64,000 nucleotides of DNA from Streptomyces fragilis (GCF_003112515.1 NZ_BEVZ01000001.1:1-64000); one strand, 5' to 3'. Positions 10,121 to 19,244 are shown, numbered from the stretch's first letter. The notes: generated by a model not told the origin, from the letters alone. Translations and numbers: made by a program.

Positions 10121-11488
10121 TCAGCCGCGGATGATGGTGAGGACCTCGTCGCGGACACGGTTGACGGTCGGCTCGTCGCGGGCCTCGGCGTTGAGGCGCA
10201 GGAGCGGCTCCGTGTTGGAGGGCCGGACGTTGAACCACCAGTCGGCGGCGGTGACGGTCAGGCCGTCGAGCTCGTCGAGGGTGACGCCCTCGCGGCCCTG
10301 GTAGGTCTCCTTGAGCGCGGCGAGGCGGCCGGCCTGGTCGTCGACCGTGGAGTTGATCTCGCCGGAGGCCGCGTACCGGTCGTACTGGGCGACCAGCTCC
10401 GAGAGGGTGCCCTGCTGTCCGCCGAGGGCGGCGAGGACGTGCAGCGCGGCCAGCATGCCGGTGTCGGCGTTCCAGAAGTCGCGGAAGTAGTAGTGGGCGG
10501 AGTGCTCGCCACCGAAGATCGCACCGGACTTCGCCATCTCCGCCTTGATGAAGGAGTGGCCGACCCGGGTGCGCACGGGGGTGCCGCCGCACTCCTCGAC
10601 CACCTCGGGGACGGACCAGGAGGTGATGAGGTTGTGGATGACCACGCCCTCGCCGCCGTGCTTGGCGAGCTCGCGGGAGGCCACCAGCGCGGTGATCGCG
10701 GACGGGGAGACCGGCTCGCCGCGCTCGTCGACCACGAAGCAGCGGTCGGCGTCGCCGTCGAAGGCCAGGCCGATGTCGGCGCCCTCCTCGCGGACCCGCT
10801 TCTGCAGGTCGACGATGTTGGCCGGGTCGAGCGGGTTGGCCTCGTGGTTGGGGAAGGTGCCGTCGAGCTCGAAGTACATGGGGACGACTTCGAGGGGCAG
10901 ACCGCCGAGCACCGTGGGGACGGTGTGGCCGCCCATGCCGTTGCCGGCGTCGACCACGACCTTCAGCGGGCGGATCGAGGTGAGGTCGACCAGCGACCGC
11001 AGGTAGGCGGCGTAGTCCTCGAGGGTCTCCCGCTGGGTGATGGAACCCTGCTTCTCGGCGATCTCGGGGATCCCGCCGGTCTCGGCCCAGCCCTCGACCA
11101 GGGCGCGGATCTCGGCGAGCCCGGTGTCCTGGCCGACCGGTGCGGCGCCCGCGCGGCACATCTTGATGCCGTTGTACTGCGCCGGGTTGTGCGAGGCGGT
11201 GAACATCGCGCCGGGCAGGTCGAGGGCGCCGGAGGCGTAGTACAGCTGGTCGGTGGAGCAGAGGCCGATCTCGACGACGTCCGCGCCACGGGCCGCCGCG
11301 CCGCGCGCGAAGGCGCGGGAGAGGCCGGGGGACGACGGGCGCATGTCGTGCCCGGTGACGATCGCTGTGGCGCCCACGACGTCGACGAAGGCGGCCCCGA
11401 AGAGCTCGGCCAGCGGCTCGTCCCACTGGTCCGGCACCACACCGCGCACGTCGTACGCCTTCACGAGCTGCGACAGATCTACGGCCAC
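10121..11488 (-). CDS. manB: phosphomannomutase/phosphoglucomutase
   Basis: Converts mannose-6-phosphate to mannose-1-phosphate (and probably glucose phosphates). The 455-residue alpha-D-phosphohexomutase shows all four signature blocks: the phosphoserine loop TASHNPAQYNG, the metal loop FDGDADRC, the sugar-specificity loop GGEHSAHYYF and the phosphate-binding loop RPSNTEPLLRLN. The ATG at 11488 starts MAVDLSQLVKAYDVRG and has AGGAGGACAG upstream. It supplies the substrate of the guanylyltransferase at 23711. Confidence 0.96.
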   Translation of the reverse strand: MAVDLSQLVKAYDVRGVVPDQWDEPLAELFGAAFVDVVGATAIVTGHDMRPSSPGLSRAFARGAAARGADVVEIGLCSTDQLYYASGALDLPGAMFTASHNPAQYNGIKMCRAGAAPVGQDTGLAEIRALVEGWAETGGIPEIAEKQGSITQRETLEDYAAYLRSLVDLTSIRPLKVVVDAGNGMGGHTVPTVLGGLPLEVVPMYFELDGTFPNHEANPLDPANIVDLQKRVREEGADIGLAFDGDADRCFVVDERGEPVSPSAITALVASRELAKHGGEGVVIHNLITSWSVPEVVEECGGTPVRTRVGHSFIKAEMAKSGAIFGGEHSAHYYFRDFWNADTGMLAALHVLAALGGQQGTLSELVAQYDRYAASGEINSTVDDQAGRLAALKETYQGREGVTLDELDGLTVTAADWWFNVRPSNTEPLLRLNAEARDEPTVNRVRDEVLTIIRG

Positions 11489-11691
11489 GGCCTGTCCTCC
11501 TGGAAGTCGGCTGATGACCCCAAGTTACCCTCCGCCCTTTTCGCCACACCGTGCGACCGGCCCGCCGTCCGGGCGACCGCGGGCCGGCGGGGAGCGGCTC
11601 GGCCGACGAGGGCGTGGAGACCGCGCGCACAACCGTCGGCCGTGTGGCGGCGGTTGTCCGGGAGACGCGGTCGACGCCGGGGCCGGGCGGG

Positions 11692-12066
11692 TCAGTTGTC
11701 GGGCGAACGCAGCACGCGGAGGTGTCCGCGGCGGGGACCCTCCAGGGGGTCGCCGGACCGGCCGGCGGAACCGCCCTCGGTGGTGCGCTCCGGCGGACGG
11801 GCCGCCTCACGCACGGCGTTGGCGAGGGCCTCGAGGTCGTCGCCGGTGGGGCGGGCGGGGGCCGAGCCGTCGAGGAGCCGGACGACCTCCCAGCCGCGCG
11901 GGGCGGTGAGGCGCTCGGAGTGCTCGGCGCACAGGTCGTAGCAGTGGGGCTCGGCGTAGGTGGCGAGCGGGCCGAGGACCGCGGTCGAGTCGGCGTAGAC
12001 GTACGTCAGCGTCGCGACGGCGGGTCGGCCGCAGGCGGTGCGCGAACAGCGACGTACAGGGCTCAC
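11692..12066 (-). CDS. DUF3499 family protein
   Basis: A 124-residue actinobacterial protein of unknown function. Four or more cysteines and histidines (RCSRTACGRPA, then HCYDLCAEH) could bind a metal. Its position next to whiB and manB is conserved in Mycobacterium. I set the start at the GTG at 12066 (VSPVRRCSRTACG) because conservation starts there, although no good ribosome binding site is visible; the frame is open from a TTG at 12174. It is divergent from the small metallopeptidase-like gene. Confidence 0.8.
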   Translation of the reverse strand: MSPVRRCSRTACGRPAVATLTYVYADSTAVLGPLATYAEPHCYDLCAEHSERLTAPRGWEVVRLLDGSAPARPTGDDLEALANAVREAARPPERTTEGGSAGRSGDPLEGPRRGHLRVLRSPDN

Positions 12067-12217
12067 GACGATGGACGGTACCGCACTCTTGAGCGGGCCG
12101 CGACGACTCTCCCCTACGTCACCCGCCCGTGTCGCGACGACACCTCCGGCGAACTCACGGCAAAAAGGGATCAACCGGTACCCGCCGCGCGGGCGGGCGC
12201 GGGGCGGCGCGGACGAT

Positions 12218-12223
12218 TACGCT
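12218..12223 (+). promoter_or_regulatory. predicted -10 element of a leaderless transcript
   Basis: TACGCT ends exactly 6 nt before the GTG at 12230, so transcription would start on the start codon. This fits the TANNNT rule for leaderless genes in Actinobacteria. No ribosome binding site is present. Confidence 0.6.
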
Positions 12224-12229
12224 GCACCG

Positions 12230-12685
12230 GTGATGGAGAACCCCGTACCGCCCCGCCCCACGGGCCCCGGGCCCCGCCGGCGGGACCGCCACGGCCGCGG
12301 CATGCGCGGCCCGATCGCGCCTCCGCAGGTGCCGCTCGCCGCGAGCCGTGCGGAGCTCTTCGCCGACCTGGTGCAGGACTCGGTGGAGCGGCTGGAGCGG
12401 CGCTGGCCGCAGCTGGCCGAGGTCGACTTCCTGGTCCTCGAGGTGCCGCCCGCGCCGGGTTCCGACGACGCGTGGAACGACGAGGCGGTGCCGCTGGGCG
12501 GTACGGTCCCCGGCCGGGAGGGCCGCCCGGCCCGCGTCGTGGTCTACCGGCGGCCGGTGGAGATCCGGAGCAAGGGCCGGGAGGAGCGGGCCGCGCTGGT
12601 GCACGAGGTGGTGGTCGAGCAGGTCGCGGATCTGCTGGGCCTCACCCCGGAGGCGGTGGATCCCCGCTACGACGACGAGGACTGA
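12230..12685 (+). CDS. metallopeptidase-family (zincin-like, DUF1025) protein with degenerate HExxH
   Basis: A 151-residue protein of the small zincin-like family found beside DUF3499 in Actinobacteria. The expected HExxH zinc motif, usually HEIAHH, is here ALVHEVVVEQ (His at about residue 125): the first His and the Glu remain, the second His is Val. Peptidase activity is therefore doubtful. The first 30 residues are Arg/Pro/Gly-rich. The GTG at 12230 is favoured over the ATG 3 nt later because of the -10 spacing. A long hairpin follows the stop. Confidence 0.8.
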   Translation: MMENPVPPRPTGPGPRRRDRHGRGMRGPIAPPQVPLAASRAELFADLVQDSVERLERRWPQLAEVDFLVLEVPPAPGSDDAWNDEAVPLGGTVPGREGRPARVVVYRRPVEIRSKGREERAALVHEVVVEQVADLLGLTPEAVDPRYDDED

Positions 12686-12733
12686 GCCGGCGTCCGCCGG
12701 GGGCCGGCGTCCCGTGGTGCGCGCGGTGCGGAC

Positions 12734-12777
12734 GGCAGCGGGGGAGGAGGGCGCTCGCGCCCTCCTCCCCCGCTGCC
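12734..12777. terminator. bidirectional terminator, 21-bp perfect stem
   Basis: Arms 12734-12754 and 12757-12777 are perfectly complementary. It separates the converging metallopeptidase-like and DUF5719 genes. Confidence 0.85.
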
Positions 12778-12799
12778 GGTGGTCCGACGTGGCGGACCG

Positions 12800-14380
12800 T
12801 CAGTCCTGCAGCACCGTCAGGTCCTGCTCGGCGGTGGGGACGGCGACCCGGCCGCGGTCGTCCGGCAGGGTCTGCACGGTGAACGCGGCGATGCCGCCCA
12901 GGCTGTCCACCAGGGTGCGCGACGCGTACACCGGACCGCCGGAGACCGGTTCGACCACCAGGGCGTAGGTGCCCTTGAGGCCGCTCGGCACGGGCACTTC
13001 CACGTTCGTGGTGGTGCCCTTCTTCAGCTTGTAGGTCCGGGAGGCGCCGGTGCCGCCCTCGCTGCCCGGGGACGAGGTCACCTTCACCGTGGCGTCCCCG
13101 GTCGGCGCGACCAGGGAGAGCGTGGTGCCCTTGGCGGTGTTGCCGAGCGCGGTGGCGCGGGTGGTGACGGCCTCGGTGGCGGGGATGAAGGCCGTCTCCT
13201 GCTTGCCGCCCTTGCCGCGGACCACCTGGAGTCCGGCCACCACGGGCACGTCGCGCCCGGTCGGGGTGAGCAGCAGCGAGCCGGCCTCGCCACGGGTGAC
13301 GTCCTTGAGGTCCGTGGAGGCGGTCATGCCCGCCTTGACGTGCAGGGACTCGTGACCGGCCGGGGTGATGGTCCCGGTCGGCGAGGCGAGGCGGACGGTG
13401 AGGTCGGCGTCCGAGTCGCCGGGCGCGTAGGCGATCAGGCGGACCGAGGTGGCGTCCTCGGGGATGCCGGGCAGCACCAGCGAGCCCGCCGGTTCGGCGG
13501 CGGGGGCGATCCAGTCGCCGCCGTTGCCGGTGTCCAGGGCCTCCACCTGGGCGGCGACCCGGCCGCTGCGGACGCCGACGTGCGCCGTGACGTCGGGCAG
13601 CGGCTGGTCGGTCAGGGTGGAGAGCAGCACGCGCTCGCTGCCCAGGGGCGGCACGGTGATCCCGTCGGGAATGGAGGTCTCCAGCTGGCCCTCGGGACCG
13701 TAGAGCTCGATGTCGACGACGGCGGCCGAGTCGTCCGGGTTCGTCAGGTGGACGTAGTCGGTGCGGAACTCGGCGGTGCTGGCGCCCGGGAACCAGAAGT
13801 CGGTGTCGGGCACGGTGCAGGCGGCGCCGTGCAGGCCGCGGCCTGAGCCGACGGTGACCGTGGTGGTCTGCTGGACCGCCCAGCCGGGGGCGAAGCGACC
13901 GTCGGCGGTGCCGAGCAGCGCGTCCCCCTCGCCGCCGGAGACCTCCCGGGTGGCCGGCTTGCCGGGCTCCTTGAGCTTGAGCACCGGCTTGCCGGACGCC
14001 GCGCCGGCGCCCTCGGACTTCCCGCCGTCCCCGGACTTCTCCCGGTCCCCGGACTTCTCCGGGTCCTCGGACGTGCCGCCGTCCTCGCCCTCCTGCTGCT
14101 CCGCGCCGTCGTAGGCGCCGCCGGGCGGAGCGGCGGCCACCAGCTCGGCCCCGCCGCCCTCGGCGGCGCCCTCGGTGACCGGGCTGAAGGTCGTGTAGAG
14201 CGTCTCCGCGATGTCCGAGCGGCTGGGCGACGGGCAGAGCAGCTTGGTGCGCTCCACGGGCCGCTCGGCGGCCGCCCGGGCCACCTCGGCCGACGGGGCC
14301 TCGGGGGCGGTCAGCACGGCGACGCCGGTGACGGCGGCCAGGGCGACCGTGCCGGCGATCAGGGACATGGTGCGGTTCAC
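12800..14380 (-). CDS. DUF5719 family secreted/anchored protein
   Basis: A 526-residue protein with an N-terminal signal or anchor segment (residues about 5-27), then an extracellular beta-rich region with an acidic linker (about 85-140) of Gly, Glu, Ser and Lys. The repeated short beta blocks in the second half resemble the DUF5719 family. It is translationally coupled to the large glycosyltransferase: the GTG start overlaps the upstream stop in GTGA. The pairing suggests it assists that enzyme at the outer face of the membrane, for example by binding the glycan. Function not known. Confidence 0.8.
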   Translation of the reverse strand: MNRTMSLIAGTVALAAVTGVAVLTAPEAPSAEVARAAAERPVERTKLLCPSPSRSDIAETLYTTFSPVTEGAAEGGGAELVAAAPPGGAYDGAEQQEGEDGGTSEDPEKSGDREKSGDGGKSEGAGAASGKPVLKLKEPGKPATREVSGGEGDALLGTADGRFAPGWAVQQTTTVTVGSGRGLHGAACTVPDTDFWFPGASTAEFRTDYVHLTNPDDSAAVVDIELYGPEGQLETSIPDGITVPPLGSERVLLSTLTDQPLPDVTAHVGVRSGRVAAQVEALDTGNGGDWIAPAAEPAGSLVLPGIPEDATSVRLIAYAPGDSDADLTVRLASPTGTITPAGHESLHVKAGMTASTDLKDVTRGEAGSLLLTPTGRDVPVVAGLQVVRGKGGKQETAFIPATEAVTTRATALGNTAKGTTLSLVAPTGDATVKVTSSPGSEGGTGASRTYKLKKGTTTNVEVPVPSGLKGTYALVVEPVSGGPVYASRTLVDSLGGIAAFTVQTLPDDRGRVAVPTAEQDLTVLQD

Positions 14381-17300
14381 TGCTGGCTCCCGTCGGGACG
14401 CTCACTGCCGTAGTCGTGGCCGTAGTGCTCCCGGCCGTACCCGGCGTCGTACTCCTGGCCGTACTGCTGGCCGTAGGACCCCCCGTACTCCTGGCCGTCC
14501 TGGCGGTAGCCCTGGGCGTCGGCGTCCGGCGCGTACGCCTCCCCGGCGACGAAGTCGCCGTAGGGGCCGTTGTACTCGCCGCCGCCCGCGGGGGCCGCGG
14601 GGTCGCCGGCAGCGGGGCCGTACGGGTCGTAGGCGTCGGCGGGCCAGCCGCCGTTGCCGTAGCCGCCGGACTGCGCCGCGGCGGCGTAGGCCTCCTCGGC
14701 CGGGGCGCCGGAACGACCGTCGTCGTCACGGCCGTCGTCGTCACGGCCGTCGTCCTCCCGGGCGTCCCCGGGGCGGGGGTACGGCTCGCCGGTCTGCTGG
14801 TGCGGCACCGCGGCCCCCTGCCCGGTGGTCGCCTGCGCGGCGGCCCCCTGCGCGGTGGCCCCCTGCGCGGTGGCCCCCTGGGTGGCGGCCTCCGCCTCGG
14901 CCTGGGCGCGCAGACGGCGGGCCCGGCGGCCGTCTCCCTCCAGGTCCTCCGCGGTGATCACGGGGGCCTCGTCGGGCAGGTCGTCGTCGATGTCGCGGCG
15001 GCGGCCCGGCAGGGCGAGCACGACCAGCGTGAGGGCGAGCAGGCCCTGCGCGCCGAGCCACACCGTGTGGGTCAGCGTGTTCTCGTGGGTGACCTCCAGC
15101 GCGCCGCCGCCGGGCGGCAGCCGGAAGCCCTGGGCCCAGCCGTCGAGCTCGACCGGGGTGAGCTCGGCGCCGTCGACGGTGGCGGTCCAGCCGTCGTCGA
15201 AGGTGTCGGCGAGGCGCAGGACGCGGCCCTCGGGACCGGCCGGGATCCGGCCGGCGACGTCCACCGGGCCCGCGGCGACCGGCTCGGCCTTGCCCGCGGG
15301 GGCGTCCTTGGAGGGCAGGACCACGGCGCGGGAGACCTCACGGTCCAGGCGCCACAGGCCGCTGCCGTCCTGCTGGCTCAGCCGGCTCAGACCGGGGGTG
15401 GCGTCCAGCACGCGGGTGATCTCGCGGGGGGCGCCCGGGCGGACCAGGACGTAGCGGATCGCGAAGTCGCCGAGCTCGTCGGTCTGGTCGGCGCCGGAAC
15501 CGGCGACCAGGTGGGCGACCACCTTGTCGAGGACCGTGTTGTCGCCCATGGTGAGCGCCGCGTCGGCGTCGCCGAGGCGGGCGCCGGAACCGCGGACCAG
15601 GGTGTAGCCGACGTGGGCCGGGGAGGTGCTGTCCAGGACCAGGGTGCGGGCCTGGTCGTCGTCGCCGCTCTCCTCGGCGACGAACGCGGGCACCTGCACC
15701 GGGTCGCGCCGCTCCAGCGGCCCCTCGGCGCCGGCCACCATCCAGCCGACGGCCGCGATCAGCGGGCCGACCGCGGCGGCCAGGCCGATCAGCGCGGCGA
15801 CCGGCTGGCGCCAGCCGAAGCTCTGCTCGGCGACCCGGGAGCGCGCGCCGTCCGCGCCGATGGCGGCGGCGCACAGCAGGGCCAGGCCGTAGACCAGGGT
15901 GGCCGGGCCGGCCCAGGCGGAGCGGTTGGACAGGGCCGCGAGGAGCAGGGCCAGCAGGGCGACCACCCAGGCGCCCGTGACCGGCATGCGGCGCTCGTCG
16001 CGCAGCAGGGCGGCCAGCGCCGCCAGGACGACGCCGACCAGCAGCAGCCCGCCGACCGTGCCGGGCCCGCCGGGGCTGGCGCCCAGCAGGTCGAGCGGCG
16101 AGGCGGCGCCGACGCCGAAGTCCATGCCGGCCTCGGTGAAGAAGCCGGTCGGCAGCAGCGAGAGCGACCAGGGCGCGAGCACCAGCAGGGGCGTGCCCAG
16201 CTGGGCGAGCAGGCGCAGCGCGTAGGGCACCAGGTCCCGGCGGCGCAGCGCGAGCACGATGACCCCGACGACCAGGGCGAGCGGCCACACGATCGGCGTG
16301 AACGCCGTGGTGAGGGTGAGCAGCAGGGTGTAGGCCCAGGTGGCGCGCCAGGTGCCGCGGGCGTCACCGCGCGCGGTGAGGCCGCTCGCGGCGACCGCCG
16401 CACGGGCCATCAGGGGCAGCACCATCGCCAGCACGGCCGTGCCGAGGCGGCCGCCGGCCAGGGCGCCCGTCACGGCGGGCAGGAACGCGTAGACGACGGA
16501 GGCCCAGGCGCGCAGCAGCCGGGACGGGACCAGCGGGCGGGAGGCGAAGTAGGCGCTCAGGCCGGCCAGCGGCACCGAGCACACCAGCAGGAAGGTGACC
16601 GCGAAGCCCGCGGAGCCTCCGAACAGGGTGCCGAGGGCGGCCACCACGGCGAGGTACGGGGGCGCGGCGCCGGTGCCGCCGGCGCCGACCGCGTGCCAGG
16701 CGGACGTGTAGGAGGCCCACAGGTCGAAGGCGCTGTCGGGGGCGGGCAGCAGGGCGCCGCCGGCCAGCGCTCCGCCGGAGAACAGCGAGCGGCAGGCGAC
16801 CAGCGAGACCAGCAGGAGCAGCGCGAAGAGGACCGGGGCGGGGTTGCGGGCGACCCGCTTGAGGCGGGCGTGCTGCTCGGGCGCGACGAACGCCTCGTCC
16901 GAGTCGCCGCCGCCGCCGTGCCGGCCCGCGCCGGTGGTGGCGTCCGGGTCGGAGCGGTCGGTCAGGCTGCCCGCGGCCTGTTCGAGGGTGGCCCTCAGGG
17001 TCGCGCCGCGGGGCGGGAAGAGTTCCTTCAGCTCGCTCCTGGGGACCTCGGGGCGGGCTCGGCGGCGGCGCCCGGCGAGGATCCGCTCGGGGCGCAGCAG
17101 CACGCCGAGCAGGCCGCGGATCTCGTCGACGGCCTGGCCGGGGAGCTTGCCGACGAGGTAGCCCAGGGTGCGCAGCACGGTGCCGACGACCAGGCGCAGG
17201 AGCACCCAGGGCAGCGCGGAGCCGGGGCTGTTGACGAGCAGCGTGTAGACGGCGCCGGCCTTGTCCACGCGGTGCGGGGAGGCGACGGTGCGGCCCACGC

Positions 17301-18162
17301 AGTCGACGTCGCGGCGCTCGCGGGAGGCGGCCTCGGCGTGCCGGACGACGGCCTCGGGGGCGACCAGGACGCGGTGGCCGCGGGACTGGGCGCGCCAGCA
17401 CAGGTCGACGTCGTCGCGCATCAGCGGCAGCCGGCGGTCGAAGCCGCCGAGCTCCTCGTAGACGTCGCGGCGGATCAGCATGCCGGCGGTGGAGACGGCG
17501 AGGGCGGGCTTGACGAAGTCGTGCTGCCCCTGGTCCTGTTCGCGGCGGTCCAGGCCCGTCCAGCGGCGGCCGCTGTTGGCGATGGTGACGCCGGCCTCGA
17601 GGAGCTGGCGGCGGTCGTACCAGCCGCGCAGCTTGGGCCCGACGACGGCGATGTCGCGGCCGACCTGGGCCTCGCGCTCGACGACGGACAGCATCTGGGC
17701 CAGGGCGTCCGGGGCGGGCGCGCAGTCGTCGTGCAGCAGCCAGAGCCAGTGCACCGGCTCGCCGTGGGGCAGGTCGGGGAGGTCGTAGGCCTCGTCCCGC
17801 CAGCTGCGGGTGGCCGGGTCCCAGCCGCTCGGCCTCTTCAGGTAGGGCAGGTCCTCGGGGGTGAGGACGGGCGCCGAGCGGTGCACCTCGTCGACCGCCT
17901 GGCCGAAGCCGGTGCGGCGGGCGAGGTGCAGCACGCGGTCGGGGCCGAGCGCCTCGGTGACCAGGCGCGCGGAGTCGTCGGCGCTGCCGGTGTCGGCGGC
18001 GAAGGCGTCCTGCACCGGACGCTCCTGGCCGAGCAGCCCCGCGAGCGCGTCGGGGAGCCAGCGGGCGCCGTCGTGTGCGACGAGCACCGCCGTGACCACG
18101 TGGCGCGGGAACTCGGGAGTGGCGGCGTCCCGAGGGACTGCCGTTTGGCTGTGCACGGTCAT
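14377..18162 (-). CDS. very large GT2 glycosyltransferase with multi-membrane domain
   Basis: A 1261-residue membrane protein. Residues about 15-300 are a GT-A family 2 domain (AVLVAHDGARWLPDALAG, later LLHDDCAP with the acidic metal motif, and RDDVDLCWRAQSRG). A basic linker leads to about a dozen membrane segments (roughly 450-870), an extracellular domain, a final membrane helix near 1090, and a cytoplasmic tail rich in Gln, Gly, Tyr and Asp. It probably uses lipid- or nucleotide-linked sugars to build an envelope glycan with GDP-mannose from the neighbouring genes. I start at the ATG at 18162; a GTG at 18282 would add 40 poor residues. Confidence 0.9.
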   Translation of the reverse strand: MTVHSQTAVPRDAATPEFPRHVVTAVLVAHDGARWLPDALAGLLGQERPVQDAFAADTGSADDSARLVTEALGPDRVLHLARRTGFGQAVDEVHRSAPVLTPEDLPYLKRPSGWDPATRSWRDEAYDLPDLPHGEPVHWLWLLHDDCAPAPDALAQMLSVVEREAQVGRDIAVVGPKLRGWYDRRQLLEAGVTIANSGRRWTGLDRREQDQGQHDFVKPALAVSTAGMLIRRDVYEELGGFDRRLPLMRDDVDLCWRAQSRGHRVLVAPEAVVRHAEAASRERRDVDCVGRTVASPHRVDKAGAVYTLLVNSPGSALPWVLLRLVVGTVLRTLGYLVGKLPGQAVDEIRGLLGVLLRPERILAGRRRRARPEVPRSELKELFPPRGATLRATLEQAAGSLTDRSDPDATTGAGRHGGGGDSDEAFVAPEQHARLKRVARNPAPVLFALLLLVSLVACRSLFSGGALAGGALLPAPDSAFDLWASYTSAWHAVGAGGTGAAPPYLAVVAALGTLFGGSAGFAVTFLLVCSVPLAGLSAYFASRPLVPSRLLRAWASVVYAFLPAVTGALAGGRLGTAVLAMVLPLMARAAVAASGLTARGDARGTWRATWAYTLLLTLTTAFTPIVWPLALVVGVIVLALRRRDLVPYALRLLAQLGTPLLVLAPWSLSLLPTGFFTEAGMDFGVGAASPLDLLGASPGGPGTVGGLLLVGVVLAALAALLRDERRMPVTGAWVVALLALLLAALSNRSAWAGPATLVYGLALLCAAAIGADGARSRVAEQSFGWRQPVAALIGLAAAVGPLIAAVGWMVAGAEGPLERRDPVQVPAFVAEESGDDDQARTLVLDSTSPAHVGYTLVRGSGARLGDADAALTMGDNTVLDKVVAHLVAGSGADQTDELGDFAIRYVLVRPGAPREITRVLDATPGLSRLSQQDGSGLWRLDREVSRAVVLPSKDAPAGKAEPVAAGPVDVAGRIPAGPEGRVLRLADTFDDGWTATVDGAELTPVELDGWAQGFRLPPGGGALEVTHENTLTHTVWLGAQGLLALTLVVLALPGRRRDIDDDLPDEAPVITAEDLEGDGRRARRLRAQAEAEAATQGATAQGATAQGAAAQATTGQGAAVPHQQTGEPYPRPGDAREDDGRDDDGRDDDGRSGAPAEEAYAAAAQSGGYGNGGWPADAYDPYGPAAGDPAAPAGGGEYNGPYGDFVAGEAYAPDADAQGYRQDGQEYGGSYGQQYGQEYDAGYGREHYGHDYGSERPDGSQQ

Positions 18163-18299
18163 CGAGGTACAGGCCCCGGTTCGATGGACTGCGGTGGACG
18201 CCCCACCCCCGGCACAGGCGGCAGCCCCGGAGGCTGCGGCCTCGGCCGGCGACGGTGTGGCGTCTCGGACGGAGAGCCACACTAACGGCTGGACGACAA

Positions 18300-18339
18300 A
18301 CGGCCCGCCGCCTGTGGAGAACCACGGGCGGCGGGCCGT
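18300..18339 (-). terminator. whiB terminator
   Basis: A 13-bp perfect stem (18300-18312 with 18327-18339) whose inner part continues as GTGG/CCAC lies 55 bp beyond the whiB stop and upstream of the glycosyltransferase start. Confidence 0.75.
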
Positions 18340-18393
18340 ACGTTGTGGAACGAACTGTGCCGTCTGTCCGGTCGCCGGGAGGCGTCCGGTCGG

Positions 18394-18657
18394 TCAGACG
18401 GCGGCCTTCTTGAGCCTGCGGCGCTCCCGCTCGGAGAGCCCGCCCCAGATCCCGAAGCGCTCGTCGTTGGCGAGCGCGTACTCCAGGCACTCGGAGCGCA
18501 CCTCGCAGGCGAGACAGACCTTCTTGGCCTCCCGCGTGGAGCCGCCCTTCTCCGGGAAGAAGGACTCGGGGTCGGTCTGGGCGCACAGCGCGCGCTCCTG
18601 CCAGCCGAGCTCCTCGTTCGCGTCGTCGACCAGCAGTTGCTGCACCAGCTCGGTCAT
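18394..18657 (-). CDS. whiB: WhiB sporulation regulator, iron-sulfur Wbl protein
   Basis: An 87-residue Wbl protein. Four cysteines at 25, 48, 51 and 57 (C...CxxC...C) bind a [4Fe-4S] cluster; GIWGG at 69-73 and a basic C-terminus (RERRRLKKAAV) contact sigma factor and DNA. From memory this sequence is almost identical to WhiB of Streptomyces coelicolor, which with WhiA controls the switch from aerial growth to septation. Its position beside DUF3499 and upstream of fbiA is conserved (whiB2 in Mycobacterium). A single convincing start at 18657. A promoter is visible upstream. Confidence 0.96.
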   Translation of the reverse strand: MTELVQQLLVDDANEELGWQERALCAQTDPESFFPEKGGSTREAKKVCLACEVRSECLEYALANDERFGIWGGLSERERRRLKKAAV

Positions 18658-18733
18658 GCTGCGCCCCTCGTCTGTCTTTCCGCGTCCCCGTGATGTCCCC
18701 GTGTGATTCGGCCGTTACTGACTGTGGCCGAAC

Positions 18734-18775
18734 GACACGAGTGAAATTACAAGTGTGCCGCTCCGGGCGAGTCAA
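18734..18775 (-). promoter_or_regulatory. whiB: candidate whiB promoter with GACAC (WhiA-type) site
   Basis: On the minus strand TTGACT (18770-18775) and TGTAAT (18746-18751) are separated by 18 bp, a vegetative-type promoter about 90 bp upstream of whiB. GACAC, the core recognised by WhiA, is at 18734-18738 near the predicted start point. The region 18776-19050 is relatively AT-rich and I see no gene in it. Confidence 0.55.
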
Positions 18776-19054
18776 GCCAGGATCTGCTATTGAGCCCCTT
18801 ATTCACCCTGCGGAACCAAGGACCCGTCGAAAGTGTTCAAATCATCCTGAACTTCCACGGGCTGACGTTGGCTCAGCAGACGCCCCCTGCGAGCTCGATC
18901 ACAGCTGGATCAGGGCTCGCCGGGAGGCGATCGGCACCGACAGGTTTGACGCGACCGGTTGTGCGCCATGTGTCCCGGCCACACACGGCACAAACCTTCC
19001 TTCTTTCAAGACGACCCCAGAAGGTGAAGTTCGTCCCATTCGCGCGTGGCCAGG

Positions 19055-19083
19055 TTGACACCCGAGGTGTGAGCCGCTGTGCT
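19055..19083 (+). promoter_or_regulatory. consensus promoter of the cysteine leader peptide
   Basis: TTGACA (19055-19060), 17-bp spacer, then TGTGCT (19078-19083). The -10 ends 7 nt before the ATG at 19091, so the transcript is predicted to begin at the start codon. The match to the -35 consensus is unusually good for this genome. Confidence 0.65.
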
Positions 19084-19090
19084 GTGGGGC

Positions 19091-19198
19091 ATGTTCGCGA
19101 ACTCGGCATCCGCCCCGTCGCGCACCGCCACGCACGTGCCGGTCGCGGTCCTCGGTGCTGCCCTCGTTCGCCGCTGTTGTCGCCGCACCGGCTGTTGA
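19091..19198 (+). CDS. predicted cysteine-responsive leader peptide, 35 aa
   Basis: A 35-codon frame reading MFANSASAPS... and ending RRCCRRTGC. Three of its last seven codons are cysteine, and all three are TGT, the codon that high-GC Streptomyces genes avoid in favour of TGC. It appears to be leaderless and stands 193 bp upstream of a cysteine dioxygenase-like gene, with a strong hairpin 22 bp beyond its stop. This layout resembles the leaderless poly-cysteine reading frames that attenuate sulfur genes in mycobacteria. The peptide is probably not the product of interest; ribosome stalling at the TGT codons would be. The assignment is inferred. Confidence 0.55.
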   Translation: MFANSASAPSRTATHVPVAVLGAALVRRCCRRTGC

Positions 19199-19220
19199 GC
19201 CTCTGACGCTCCGGCCGTAG

Positions 19221-19244
19221 CCCGCCCGACGATCCCCGGGCGGG
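19221..19244 (+). promoter_or_regulatory. leader hairpin between the Cys peptide and cysteine dioxygenase
   Basis: A perfect 8-bp stem, CCCGCCCG (19221-19228) with CGGGCGGG (19237-19244), loop of 8 nt, located 22 nt after the peptide stop. It lacks a U-tract, so it may act by structure or by Rho rather than as a classical intrinsic terminator. A second small hairpin (TCACGG/CCGTGA) is near 19311-19323. Confidence 0.55.

Noticed and set aside
18776-19050. A coding frame between whiB and the leader peptide
   Set aside because: Frames on both strands have atypical codon use, no recognisable family and overlap the whiB promoter; treated as regulatory DNA.
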